A stretch of 64,000 nt of DNA, from assembly GCA_029718625.1 (NCBI GenBank), contig CM056380.1:111110302-111174301 (forward strand). Reading direction: 5' to 3'. The position numbers and the translations under genes are program-made. Origin of the DNA: Synaphobranchus kaupii (taxonomy: Eukaryota > Chordata > Actinopteri > Anguilliformes > Synaphobranchidae). This document shows, piece after piece, positions 34,205 to 46,744 of this stretch (position 1 is its first letter; each line of letters begins with the position of its first letter). The notes under the pieces were generated by a model, which was not told the DNA's origin, did no database searches, and was given only the letters and a program-made list of their open reading frames with translations.

Positions 34205-36164
34205 CTTAGACACTCAAATGTTTTATCTACATGAAAGCAGTTATACAATATTTTAATCTTTAGGTGCGAGACATGGTCACACTTTTAAAAATAACTATGA
34301 TAGATTGCAACATAAAAAAGGTTTTCTTGGTAACATCTTCATTCATGTAACAGTCCTCTATTAAAATAATCAATAACCATGAGAAGAAGCTCTTGAGAAA
34401 CAGGCATTAGGCCGATTTTAAATTAAATTAAATTTAATGTAAATTATATGCATTTTAAATGTATTCAATGTGTATACGTTAAACAGGAATAATAACTCTA
34501 AAAACATACATTTCCTTAAAAACTATCAAAATAAGAAAAAAGAAAATGATTTAATAGCTGAGCTGAAGCTCCGCTTCTACAGAGTGTGATAAATTAAAAA
34601 GACCAGTGGAGCTATAATTTTTATTTCATATTCATATTCCTAAAAATATCCTTCTATTTATGCCCCTTCATAGTGCTAAGCAACACTAATTATAAGTTCG
34701 CCTCAACATATTTACTAACCTAAGTGCCTTAAAAATCAGGCTGTAATTAAAACCTTCTTGAATAAGAAATTATCCAAAAAGTGTATACATTCATTTAAAA
34801 AAAAAACAAAAAAACAACTTAAGCTATTGAGTAGAGAGCATACCCTGCATGTTAAATGTAAAATGAGGTATGGTATTTCACTGTAAACTGTGAGAGGGAG
34901 CTGGGGACTAGTCGGCCAGAATGACTTGTGGAAGCAGTTTTCTGGAGTCTATCTCAGAAGGGTCTCCTGTGTCCGCCCGCTGTCTCGGGGTGCTGATCGA
35001 GCAGATTAACATGGGCTGTTTCTGCACAAGCTCCCCCCCGCCCCCCGCCCCCCGCCAAGAAATGTGTTTCAAAAGTCCCGGTGATACAAACTGTGGGGTA
35101 ATTCCAAAACACTCCCAGCCCACCCAGGATATCAAATCAAGGGTGCAAGTTATTTGTCATTTTCTTTTACGGATTAATCATAAAATATAGATTTTCAGAC
35201 TCAAAATATCCCCGCCTTATTGCGTAATGTTCTCTCCTGCTACCAGCGGTCATACAGTGCAGAAGCTCGTCCATTTAGAAAATCTACATTTCTTGATTAA
35301 TAAAAATAATCACATCCCTGATAAATCTTAAAAGTTACAGTGCATTTTTGGCAGAGAGCAGACCAAATAGATACCGAAGCATGTAAACACACATGCAAGT
35401 ATACATGTACACACGTGTGCATGCACACATCAGACATAGTGTAATGATGACGGAGGAAAAAAAGTGGCTACTACCACCACCGGTACATTATTTCCTTATT
35501 AATGAATGAATAACAAACAACGATACTTTCACACTGGTGATTAATTAACAGCTGTCTGACTGGGGCTTCAAGAAACACAAACACTTCTTCACGGAATACA
35601 TTTTCATTGTAAAAAAAATAAATAAAAATGCATTCAAAAAGCATACATGTCATCATTTGATATCAGTTGAAATGATGTGATCCTGTATGAAGTAGCCCTG
35701 TATAAAACACATTTATTAGAGGTTTGTAGGTAAAGACATATGCCACTGCCAACCAATCAAATAGCAGAATTAAAGAATTAAAAATCACTTGTGAACTGCA
35801 GATGTTCTTAAACTTGCTGCAGATGTTCTTCATTCAGTCCAGTACTCTAAACCAGATATACAGCACTGATCAGGTACATAGGCAAAATAAAAGTGAATAT
35901 AAGTCAAATTTTTCAAACAATAAAAACCATGAACATTTCACAGTTATCCTACAGTGAATTTGCTGGGGGGATTCGTCCCTGTACAAGGAACACATCGCGG
36001 CCTAAAGGACCCATAAGGCCTGCCACGGTTTGCCCTTATGTGGCTGGCCCCTCTGTCATTACCGCTTGCAGCTGTTATCAGCAACGTTAGCATTAGCATT
36101 ATTGTGGTTTAAACTGCCTTGTTGATCGCCTTCATTATTCTGGATGCGGGGAGACCTGAGAGTG

Positions 36165-37486
36165 CATATGTGATGCGGTATGTCAAAACCAGGCGGAATT
36201 GGGCAAGAGGTCAATTTTGAGTTATTGGTATATTAGTAAAACATAGACCTTGCACTTTACAACTCCGCTTTCTTTTTTCAAATCGGATATTCCAAAGCGA
36301 AGTTATTAAGATTTTAAATTGGACCGTCTGAAACATCGAAACTGAGAATAGCCCTTTAAAGTTTGAGTTTAAACAAAACAAGTTGGTTAACAATGTTAGC
36401 GTACCGAACCCTGTTATCCGACGGAAACCAGACATTTTTGTGATCAACATACGATACTGATATTATTCTGGCACATACCATTGAACATATTATATTTATT
36501 AGGTTCACAAAACGATAAGCTAACTTTTAAGCCAATAACCATGTAGATGTGACCGGTAGTTTTTTTGTTTTAACGTCTTTTAGATTAGAAAGTACTGTCA
36601 AAAAAAGGGGCGCCCTTTATCGGGCGGCTCTTGTAGTGCATAAACAAGCTCACGATTATTGTTGTTTTAATAATCAATTAATAGTTTATTTCATCAAGAA
36701 AGATACGTTTGAATAACCAATATGTTGGCAAAATAGCTGGCTAACTGGATAGTTTACCTGAACAGTCCGAAGATGTCGATATTGGGTTTATTTCTTCACA
36801 AAACGATAAACTAAGTTTTAAGGCCAATATTAAAACATGTAGACGTGACCGGTAGTTTTTTGTTTTAACGTCTTTTAGATGAGACAATGTCAAAAAAGGG
36901 GAGACAACTATCGTTTATTGGCTTAAAAGAGATAGGCTCAATCGCATTGGATTTATTTCTTTACAAAAACGATGTTAACTTTTAAGCCAATAACGTGTTT
37001 TTTTTTTTTCGTTTTAACGTCTTTAAGATGAGACGAGACTGCCAAAGAAAGGGCGCCCATTATCGGGCGGCTGTTGTAATCCATAAACAAGCTCACGATT
37101 ATTGTTGTTTTAATAATCAATTAATAGTTTATTTCATCAAGAAAGATACCGTTTGAATAACCAATATGTTGGCAAAATATCATCATGCGATTTTACGTTA
37201 GCAAGTGAGCTAGAAGTTACGCTAAATTTGGCGTCATTTCCAAGCAAAATCTCGAACAAGGCATCATTTTGTGAAATGACATGCCTCTCTAAAAGTGCTT
37301 AAAAAAATACTTGGTCGATGAAATTTGAGTTTGAAACTTTTACAGAACATTTTTAATATTTGTAGCATCATAAATGTTCAAAAATCTCAAAAACGCTAAA
37401 ATTCACCCCCAAGGCATTTTGCAGCTTTTCCTCTGTTCGTAGCTCTGCCCAATTCCGCCTGCTTTTGACATACCGCGTCACATATG
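36165..37486. mobile_element. 1.3-kb TIR element with repeated internal modules
   Basis: Ends of about 40 bp are inverted: CATATGTGATGCGGTATGTC..GGCGGAATTGGGCA on the left and the complement TGCCCAATTCCGCC..GACATACCGCGTCACATATG on the right. Inside, a module of about 110 bp (ACAAAACGATAA .. GTTTTAACGTCTTTTAG) occurs three times (about 36490, 36795 and 36965). A 135-bp module (CGGGCGGCTCTTGTAGTGC .. CCAATATGTTGGCAAAATA) occurs twice (36605-36735 and 37046-37180). No transposase frame was found. CATATG at both ends may be the target duplication. Superfamily unassigned. Confidence 0.75.
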
Positions 37487-40210
37487 GTTACCATTTTTTG
37501 AAATTGAAAAGAAAAAAGTAAATTAATTCAACGAGCGCTTTGGCCATCACGCCCCTCGCACAGAACGAAGGCCTCAGGAGCAGAAGTATGAACTCTTTAG
37601 GGCCATTTGTGTCTAAGTATCAAAGGGCAGCACTGCCCTGCAAGCTGCTCATGCGCTAACTTCCGCGGAGCAGTAGGCCCCGATCGCCCCCATTCATATC
37701 AGCAGGAAGCCTGCAATGCTGCCTCCGCTAAACACTGTTCTTGGTTTTGCCCTAAAAAATGTTATTTAAAAAAATAAATAAATAAATAGCTGATGTCATT
37801 TCCTTATACATATACGGCAGCTAGGGCTGGCACAGAGACCGGGTCAAAGTTCACGCGGGTGACGCGGTTTCCCCAGCCCCTCCGCAGGATGATCATGGGA
37901 AAAAAACAGACGGAGGAATTTTAAATGTTTTTTTTTTCTTTTGATGCTGAGGCACGGATGATCATTTAAAAAGAGACCAAGGGAAAAAAATTTATGGAAT
38001 AATAATAATGATATTTTTTTCCCCCCACTGAGGAGTTTTTAACCTCGTCTGCTTTTTGGAGGTTCAGGCCTGGTTTTTATGGGGTGCAGGCCTGGTTTTT
38101 TGCGCAATTTTCCTTCTGTTTCCCAGTACGGGGTCTTTGTGGCAGTTCTCAGAAAAAAGCGAGCGAAATACAAATAAAGTTTTCTCAGTTTATTGAGACG
38201 GGGGGAGAAGCAGAGAGAGATACAGATGGCGGTCGGGTCTCTGTACAGAGGGTGCCGAGGTGATTAATCGAACCGTCAGCTGCACAGAAGGGTCGGCGAA
38301 CGGCCCGTGAGTCAGCCGCCCCCGACGGTCTGTGCCACATGTGCTTCCTAACCAAAATTATTTTGATCTACACCCTCAGAGTCCACACCAGACCCACGTC
38401 CCAGTCCAAGGAATGTCAGGCCCATGAGCTGTAAACAGGACGATAACCATTAGCTCATTAAACCACAATTCCACCGAGCACAGCCATAAATACACCCTTA
38501 GTAAGCAGCAGGGAAATGGCTTCCCTTTTCATCTGCAGGAAGTGAGCGTGTGGCTTTGCGCTATCTCCCACAGACCAGGTCATCTCTCCTGGCAAATTGC
38601 ATCAATATGTTTGTGCAGGATATGAGCACATTGCAGTGACCGGCTTTCTCTCTCTTGACTTCCCATGCACCTGTAAAGTGGTCCTGTAAAACATAATGGA
38701 CCATTTTTTTTTCCCGTTTTGCAGGGTGTCACAAAGGTTGCTCACGGGAAAAAAGCCTGCCGTTTGCCATTTTGTTGCGCAGTGATCAGTAGGAAACCAA
38801 AATGGAGGACCTTGCTTGCACAGTCGCCAGAATCATACTGTTGGCTTGCATGCTTATGAGGATAATGCTCCACCATCTCACAACCTCTAAGCGGGCTGGT
38901 CACAGCGAGCTTTAAAGAGCAACTACACCCACTGTCTCAGCCTGTCTCCGCCTACTACACAATTTAAAAAAAGGTGCATTCACATAGCCCAGGCCGCATT
39001 TTACAATAACGCAAAAATACTTTGTGGGGTGAGCGAGGGAGAGGGGTGGGGGCAGAGGAGCTGTGTCCATCGTCATTTGCATAAATGAACATACAATGTA
39101 CAAAATGATTTCGTATAACTTGGATCAAACTGTCAAACTAGACATTGCGCATCAAATATGAATCAAGATTCAGCAACCGCATGGCCTATTTCTCACCTCA
39201 AACATTTTCAGAAACTTATTTTAGTGGACTATTTAACTATTTAGGTGGAATAAGAGAATTGAACAGGACACCACGTTGTTCCGGTTTAAAAATGTGGAGG
39301 TGAAACGAAAGTAACGTAGCAGGTCTAACCAATCAGGTGCCGGCTGTTTCCGTTGTAGGCGACAACAATTATAGCAGAAAGGAAATTTCAACCATTAGGG
39401 GCAGCACAAAGACGCTTTTCTACCAGACGTTTCTTATGATATACAATACTATTTCAGAATTGTTGAAATAACGGAATGCATGAATAATTTTCATTATAAG
39501 GTAGGCAAAAAAAACACGTTTACAGCAACAACAAAAAAAAAGTGATCTAGAGTGTAGTTACCCTTTAAAATAAGACGCACCGATTGGCTGGCATTGTCAT
39601 ATTTTCCAGCAAATCAATGAGTTTCATTTTTGTTTAACCAATCTTTTCCCCGTTCTCCCATAGATTTGGAATGTCTAATCAGGAATGCCGACTCATATTC
39701 ATGACCTTTCCACCCTGCTGTCCACTAGCTGAGCCATCACCACTCCAGCTGGGACAGGACGACCGCAGTCACCTGCTCTCGCCCAATGGGATGGAAAGGA
39801 CCCTGGAAGCCCTCCCAAAATAACAACCAATAACATCCTTCTCCTGCCTGGCTGCCAAATACAGTCCACATTGGCCTGGCCGGAATCCAATACCAGACCA
39901 CGGGGATTGCCACTGCCCTGAGAACCAGATGACCCGATAACCCCGACACTTTTGATTTAGTTTTTTATTTACGCCATCATACATTCACCGCACGCTCAAG
40001 ACGTTTTCCACAACTGTGTTGTGCAAAAAAATAAAAAATAAAAAATTTCAAGTTAAAGGACAATTTTGGCGACCGAGACGCTAAAGCACGCATTCCAAAA
40101 CGCGAATAACGCAATTAAATCACATTAAAATGCCTTTGGATTGCACAAACTCCATACAATGACGGCATTAATTAGCTATGCGCCATGTCCCATTCTTACA
40201 TCAAGATCAA

Positions 40211-40460
40211 AGCATTGCCCAGGGTTACATAGCATGTATGTATATAGCATTGCCCAGGGTTACATAGCATGTATGTATATAGCATTGCCCAGGGTTACAT
40301 AGCATGTATGTATATAGCATTGCCCAGGGTTACATAGCATGTATGTATATAGCATTGCCCAGGGTTACATAGCATGTATGTATATAGCATTGCCCAGGGT
40401 TACATAGCATGTATGTATATAGGATTGCCCAGGGTTACATAGCATGTATGTATATAGGAT
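40211..40460 (+). repeat. 35-bp minisatellite, 7 copies
   Basis: Unit AGCATTGCCCAGGGTTACAT followed by AGCATGTATGTATAT, at 40211, 40246, 40281, 40316, 40351, 40386 and 40421. Copies are almost identical; only the last two junctions read AGGATT in place of AGCATT. The near identity suggests recent expansion. Confidence 0.97.
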
Positions 40461-42605
40461 TTGTTTTTAAATCCATATATAGTGGATTTAAGTGTGAGAG
40501 TTCACATGTTGTGTACATCATGGTACCAAGTGTAAACACTGATGTGGAAACACCAGCCTGAATGGGATATTTGCTCATTTTTATCCTCTCCAGTGGCATG
40601 TAGTATATAGTATATGAAGCTAACAGGCTAAAATATCGCTCTCTACATTCAAGGTTACTTCACTTTATTCTGTTTTTGCCATTAACATACAACTGATCAA
40701 CTCAATAATTACCTGTGCTTGGACCGTTTTGATGATTTGCACTTGTACAACACATGCCCACATCAGCAGTAGATATTAATGGTGATGATAATGTGACAAA
40801 ATGCACAGTATGCATTAAAATTGACTGTGCCATTATCCCATTTGCAATTATAGGGAATAGGCTATTGTATGCCTCTTTTCAACAATTAATTGATTCTACT
40901 ATTATGCATCTTTGTGTTACACAAATATATACGGCACTCTCTAACTTATGGTAGTAACACTGATATCACAGTCAGACATTCACCAAAGCATCATTCATTA
41001 TGTGGACACACAACTGGATGGCCAACTGTACAGGGAAGCTATCGCCTTCCAACAATCACTGGTCACTCAATCAACCCATCTGTTCATTTCTGTTCATGTA
41101 TTAGTTGTTTTCTGCCTTGGATACAAAATTACACTATTGGTCTATATCTATGGAACAAGCATTAAAACTCAATTGAAACATGCAGCGGGAGAGTCTTCAC
41201 AGTGACTGTGACTTCACAGTTGGCGGGGCGAACAGCGCGTGTGCGACGCGGGGATAATGGGTAATTTATGGAGGGATGTCAGCGAGAGAGACGAGCCATT
41301 CAGTCAGGTCCCCGGACGCCTCATTCATCCACGTCGGAACGGCTGTCGTTTCACCAGGAAGGGTGAGAGGATTGTTCCGTCTGGGAAGCCGGCAGACTCT
41401 TCCTGTCTCCTCCTGGCGTATCCTCAACAGGTCTAAAGCCTGCGCAGGACATGTGATCCTTAATCTCCACCCCCCCCCCACCCCCTCCCTCCCTCCCATC
41501 CCCTGCTTAGAGATTTCACACAAAGCCAGAGCATTTGCGCGTCGGCCAATGATGCAGGTTGCTAAGCCTCGGATGCGGGGGTGGGGGGCCGGGGGCGGGG
41601 GAGGAGCATTTCAGATCAATCTCAGGGGGGGCCTCCAGTATTTTGTTTGTAAATTTAGAAGTAGAAACATTGAAGCATGCAGGAGATTAATCACCTGCCA
41701 TTTTGGGCCTACCCCAACAGCTCAGTAACATTTACTACATTTATTTATTATATTTATTATATTATATTATATATTTTTCTTACTTTTTGAGGGGAGAAGG
41801 ATGGGAGAATGACAGTGACACGTAGGAGCAGAAAGCTTAACACGACCAAATCTGATAGAATTACACGAGGAGAGAATAAAGTTGTGAATAAAGCTCCCGT
41901 TTATCACCGTGCAACGGAGAAACGTCAGAGTAAGACCCTGCGATTTCAACACAGACTGAAGGTTTATGAATCTGGCGACTAAAAGTCCGATACAGCGGAC
42001 AGCGACACATCACACAAATAAACAACGTCCATCTTTAGATAAACTACCACGACCATGTTAAGAGAATGAAGCAGTGAGATGAGGAAAAAATATGTTTTTT
42101 TATTTTTTATTTAACACAGCCATGCAGTCGTTGAAAACGTTTCACCCACCACTTCCCCTGTCAATGTTTAGCATGAAGGGAAAGGAGAAAAGGTCAGATG
42201 TCGCTCGGACCTCAACTCACCAGCAGCACAGGCAGGAATTAGAGGCCGCTGTGTACCTTGCACAGGGCGGACAAAACAAACCTGTTCCTAACCTTGGTGG
42301 ACTCAACCCCCCAGCCCCCCCCGACCCACGTATAGCGGCACTCAAAGCCACAGCTGATGTCACATTGATGTGGTCAGCAGGGGTCGAGCTGAGGTACGCT
42401 TCCCTTCGGCAAAAAAGAAATGAGCCAGCGAGCCTCGTACACAGTGTCTCCCGGGGGACACAGCGCTACAGCCAGTATACCCTGGAGGATACATCCTCTG
42501 AGCAAACACACAAGCATACACATGTACAGGTGACAATACCCCTGCTCTCACAAACGCCTACAGATGTACACTCAAAGGCTACAGGCGAACACCAAACCGT
42601 CTTAC

Positions 42606-42635
42606 CTGCAGCTTCATTTTCCAACAGGAATGCAT
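42606..42635 (-). CDS. marchf8: Candidate alternative first coding exon of marchf8
   Basis: On the minus strand an ATG at 42635 opens a frame encoding MHSCWKMKLQ and runs into a perfect donor, CTGCAG|GTAAGA (GT at 42605-42604). The frame ends in phase 0, as needed to join the 51-nt exon beginning NEKTVG. The second ATG (42617, MKLQ) has A at -3 and may be the better start. Two ATGs upstream on the same strand are each followed at once by stops. The peptide does not match the mammalian MARCH8 start, but MARCH1 and MARCH8 are known for alternative first exons. This rests on splice-site quality, phase and the GC-rich DNA upstream; transcript data would decide. Confidence 0.35.
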
Positions 42636-43010
42636 TGGCGGAGAGTTGACGGAGGATGACACCTCACACGCTCACATGGAGAAGGGTCTTCCTAGCGGAA
42701 GGAAGGGTTACATGCCCTGTGGTAAATCCTCCGGACGGTGGTGTGGGGTGGGGGAGGGAGGGGGGAGGCGGGACTGGCAGGCGCTGTGGAGGCGCCGTGG
42801 AGGCGCTGTGGAGACTGCAAGCGGCTGCCCTACATTCGCCCCGACCGTGCGCAACGAGAGCGGCTGCTTGTCTGGGCATGCTCTCGGGCTCCAGAGCTGC
42901 CTCCTCTCTCACCCCCCCCTTCCAGTCCGCCTGCCTCCCAGCCATCCTCATTGGACGAGCCGCTTCCTCCGGCAGGCTCCAATCCAGGGAGACCAGCTCA
43001 TGCATAATTC
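42636..43010 (-). promoter_or_regulatory. GC-rich putative promoter and 5' leader upstream of the candidate first exon
   Basis: On the minus strand this stretch holds GATTGG and CCAATG boxes (near 42978 and 42950), GC-rich CGGAGGAAGCGG, tandem GCGCCTCCAC copies (42783-42805) and a CCCGCCTCCCCC Sp1-like box (42760-42772). An octamer-like ATGCATAATTCATG lies at 43000-43013. There is no clear TATA box in the right place. Such composition fits a CpG-type promoter just upstream of the candidate exon. Inference only. Confidence 0.35.
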
Positions 43011-46000
43011 ATGAGCGGGGGGGGGGGGGGGGCCGAACGCTGGCCTAATACAGAGCTTAAGGAGCTGACATGTTGCTGTGAATGAAGTGGCAACAGCATT
43101 TTCGTCCCACCCACCTAACCAAGCCTCTTTTCCCTACTCACTGGCTGTCTAACACACTAAAAGCAAACACATTTCTCTCCCTGTGCATGCAGTATGCCCT
43201 CTATCTTCCTAGGCCAACTCCCTTTGGAAAGAATAAACATGGCGGGTTGCCACCCTCAGAAATATTAATGCGGAGGGGGGGTCCAATGAGAGAGGCAGGT
43301 GCTGGCCCCAGGGGAGGGGGGGGGGGGGGGGGGGGGGCAGTGCTCGCGGGTATATAGACAGCAAAAGCTAATTTGCGAGAAAGTAAATCTCACAGCTGCT
43401 CCAAGTGTCTCTTGCTGTTGATTTATAGCACGTTAAATCAACACATTCAATGCTACGCTGGTCTTGAGGACTTGAGGCATGACGAGCTGTGTTTTTACAG
43501 ACGAGATCCCTTGCATGTTTTACGCACCGAGGATGAGAAGGGAGCATATTGTTTTCGTTCTCACATAAAACCGGGACTTTAAAACAAATGTTGTTTCTGC
43601 GTCTCTATTAAATGCTGGTTGGGGGCATTCTTCAGCAGTGAGCGGGTAATCTCTTTTTCTTACGTTTCCACTCATTTATTTACCCTGCACCTGTCTACAA
43701 GTTTTAAATGTGCGCACATTCTATCCTCTTTAAAACAATCCCCCAACAGACAAGCGATGGTAACCATCTACTCCCAGTCAAACATACTACAACATGCTAT
43801 GCTTCGCTATACTATACTATATCCCCCCGGTATATCTCGGAAACATTCATTGCTCGTTTCTTCTTCTTTGAAATAGTTCACTAGCAGGAAACGTCTCACA
43901 ATTTCAAGCGGCTAAAATGGCCATTCGCTCATGACGCAACCTCCGGGCGCGTGGTCCTATTTCTGGCCAGTTGAATTGAAAGGATTTACAGTTAAACTCG
44001 TTAGGCGCTGTATATTCTGGGGGGCTGGGGGCGTGAGAAATCACCTGTTACCGTCGACCCGTAACCATGGTACAGAGTGGACCCGATCGTTCCAATGGGA
44101 TTAGCCTCGGCTGATCTGCGGCCTATAAGGAGAGCTCTCCTGCCCCAAACCCATCATGCACTTGGGGAATCATGCTAAACGCAGAGGCTAAGCCATTTAG
44201 CCGTGGTGTTGGACTAACTGGCTCCTCCTTTCACTTACCTTAAGAGCTGGTAAACAGCCCCGTTAACTCAATTAGACCCCTCTAAGTGGACTTTGGTTGG
44301 TCAACACATGCAGGATTTACTGATTAACAAATTTTCCACACCAGGAAATTTTCCAGGCATCTACGTGCTCAGGGAGGGAGAAAAAAAAAATCCTTAAGCC
44401 AGAAAATGAATACGGCGTATTAATTATTTCTATAAGGATTCCATTATTTCTGATATTGCACTATAATTATAGTGTAAAAAGTAAATGTATTATGGAGAGA
44501 GAAAGGCAGTTGTGTTGCAGTTACAGTGGCAGCTAAAAAAGACAGCAGTTGCTGTGTGTGATATTGGTGTAAAGATGCCATGATTGTGCATCCATCACTG
44601 AAGGGAACATAACCCCATGCTGCCCTGCAGTGCTTTTACCACATGAGGCCCTTACACAGAACACAGCGGTGCGACCCGTGGCCTGTAACGGACCAGGACT
44701 GCGTTTGTAATGGACCAGGACTGCACCAATAACAGATCAGGAATATATCATAATGATTCAGGACCGTGCCTGTAAGAGACCAGGATTGCACCCGTAATGG
44801 ATCAGTATTGAGCCTTAACGGATCAGGACTGTCGCAGTAATGGACCATGACTGCACCCATAATACAAATAAAAAACGGAGCCCTAATTGGATCCGGACTG
44901 CGGTTGTAACTGATTGGGACGGCACCCAGATCGGGGCTGCACCCTTGCCAAGTTGGGCCACAGTTCACACTGTGTGAGAACAATTCAGCCATGATGTCAG
45001 CCTGATAAAAAGGGTTTCACTGTACAGGAAGCCCCCCCCCAGTCTTCTTCCTGTCCTCTGGGTATCTGGGTACCTACAGTTCGACTGCTCCAGCTGCATT
45101 CAGAGTAAAGACAAGCGGTCACGCGTGTCAGAGGAACGAGCTGTGCGGTGTTCTCAGACCGACCCAAGATTTCAGAGAGACGGGGCAGGTCTGCAGGCGT
45201 GACTGGTTAATTGGGACGGAAGACAGGAAAGCAAAAAAAATTTTTTCCGTCCCGTGAGCTGTCAGAGTTTGGACCAATCAAAACGGTCTCAGGGGGGTAA
45301 GAGCAGGGTAACAGCGAACAGGGGTAGAATAAAGTTAACATCAGTTTTTGTCATCAAACTAACTGTGCAAATCATAAATGAATATATCCACCTTCTAATA
45401 ATAGCATAATCTTTACAAATGATCTAACAAGCGCCATACAATTATTACTGGCGTTGATAAGCTGTAAATAGATGTTTACATCCTACACTTACAGTAATTG
45501 TGCAATTAACATCATAATCAAGTAATTGTAACTGAATGATGACTAAGAAAAAAATTTAAAAAACATTGACTAAATAATTAGGGAATTATTTTCACCGGGG
45601 AGAGCAGAGCCATTTAAATTGCACATGCTCAAAAGCGCATGCATTGAGAATGTATTCATGTATTTCAACAAAATATCTAATTTGCATTAGGGTTGAATTT
45701 CAGCAGCCATATGAGATTGCACTATACATATCACTGTATTTTTCAGGTGCATAGACTGCATAAACAGGATCCAACAACCGCCCTGGGATCAACAAGGATG
45801 TTTATTAGCCCGTGTCTTTAAAAAGAAACGTAGCTCGCATACACACAAAAAAAATTGAATAAAATAACTTCAAGAATGATGCTTTGTCAGTTGTCAAACG
45901 GGGACAATAAGTGTGTCAGTTTGTACAAAAGCCTTTGATGTTCGCAAGTACTGTAATTGCTTTGGCTCGGAAACGTTGACTAAACTAAAAGCAAACGGCA

Positions 46001-46019
46001 TCTTTCTGGCGTCAGAAAA
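43011..46019. other. Flank or upstream intron, no gene seen
   Basis: Contains two long G runs (43016-43032 and 43316-43337), a TATA-like GGTATATAGA on the plus strand near 43349, and mostly AT-rich DNA. Between about 44640 and 44880 there is a loose repeat (next entry). No exon or element with defined ends was recognised elsewhere in it. Confidence 0.5.
44640..44880 (+). repeat. Degenerate 27-bp tandem repeat
   Basis: Diverged units around GTAATGGACCAGGACTGCACC recur about every 27-28 bp, seven to nine times, with many substitutions. An old minisatellite; the minus-strand frame across it is not a gene. Confidence 0.65.
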
Positions 46020-46290
46020 CAGCTGGCCGTAAAAGGTCCTGAGAGAGAGAGAAACACCAGCGGAAAGGAGAGAGAAACAGGAGAGAGAGCCGCGGAGCCG
46101 CAGCCAGCAGGAGAAAGAGTCGTCACGTAACCTCTGAGGCATGAAGCAGCACAGCGACAGGCCTTTTCCACTTCACATTCGTGGATAACGCGCAGCAGGG
46201 GGGCGAACGGCTCTCTCTCCCAAACATGGCCGCCGTCCACAGAAACGCCAGCGTCAGATCTCGGGCAGTGAAGGCCGTAAGCGGTGTTCA
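46020..46290 (+). promoter_or_regulatory. GA-rich to CpG-rich block with a YY1-like ATGGCCGCC site
   Basis: A GAGAGA stretch (46040-46092) is followed by CpG-rich DNA and AAACATGGCCGCCGTC at 46224-46238. That resembles the AANATGGCGGC YY1 site often found at start codons. An ATG there opens 17 codons ending at a GTAAGC that could be a donor. I do not recognise the peptide. It could be an upstream promoter or first exon of an unknown transcript; evidence is weak. Confidence 0.2.
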
Positions 46291-46744
46291 CACAGAGCCA
46301 AATTTCCTTACTTGTGCCGTATACCCTTTTGGCGCAAACAACAAAGCTACAGTGTACGTTTTTCACAAAGCTACAGTGTACTCGTTTTTTACTTCTTTAT
46401 TCCTTTCAAAGGAAATGTTCTTTGATCTGAATGTTCCCTGTGTTCCCTGCTCAACTCATCACTGTACATCTTATTCCTCTCGTTGTGGATGGTTTTGAAT
46501 ATTTTATTGCCAAGTGCAAAACACACGCCATGACAGGCAGTCTGAGGGACGGCAAAACTTTATTACGACCCCTTTCTGACAGCCCCTTTTCAGGGGCGCT
46601 CTGGTTTTCCCGCCATTCTATTTTGAATGCAATGCACAGGGCGAAGCACACAGCAGGCCTGTTCCGGGTTACCTACATAAGACTGCATGTGGACAGGGAA
46701 GCATCAGGGAAACAAATGGCACAAAGGCAGCAATTCAGCATAAA

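Larger units (their letters stand above)
21544..42605 (-). other. marchf8: marchf8 intron upstream of the 51-nt exon
   Basis: If the candidate exon ending at 42606 is used, this is a 21-kb intron; otherwise it is part of a longer one. No coding exon was recognised. Gene-free stretches without a listed repeat: 22831-24113 (G runs 23354-23392, A run 23461-23484), 24294-25690, 27473-28835 (CpG-rich near 28250-28550), 33421-33670, 34205-36164, 37487-40210 and 40461-42605. The stretch 39660-39960 has balanced, non-repetitive composition but no recognisable gene. Confidence 0.6.

Noticed and set aside
42092..42649. 185-codon plus-strand frame
   Set aside because: No recognisable domain; it covers the candidate marchf8 exon in antisense and has a T-rich, non-conserved start.
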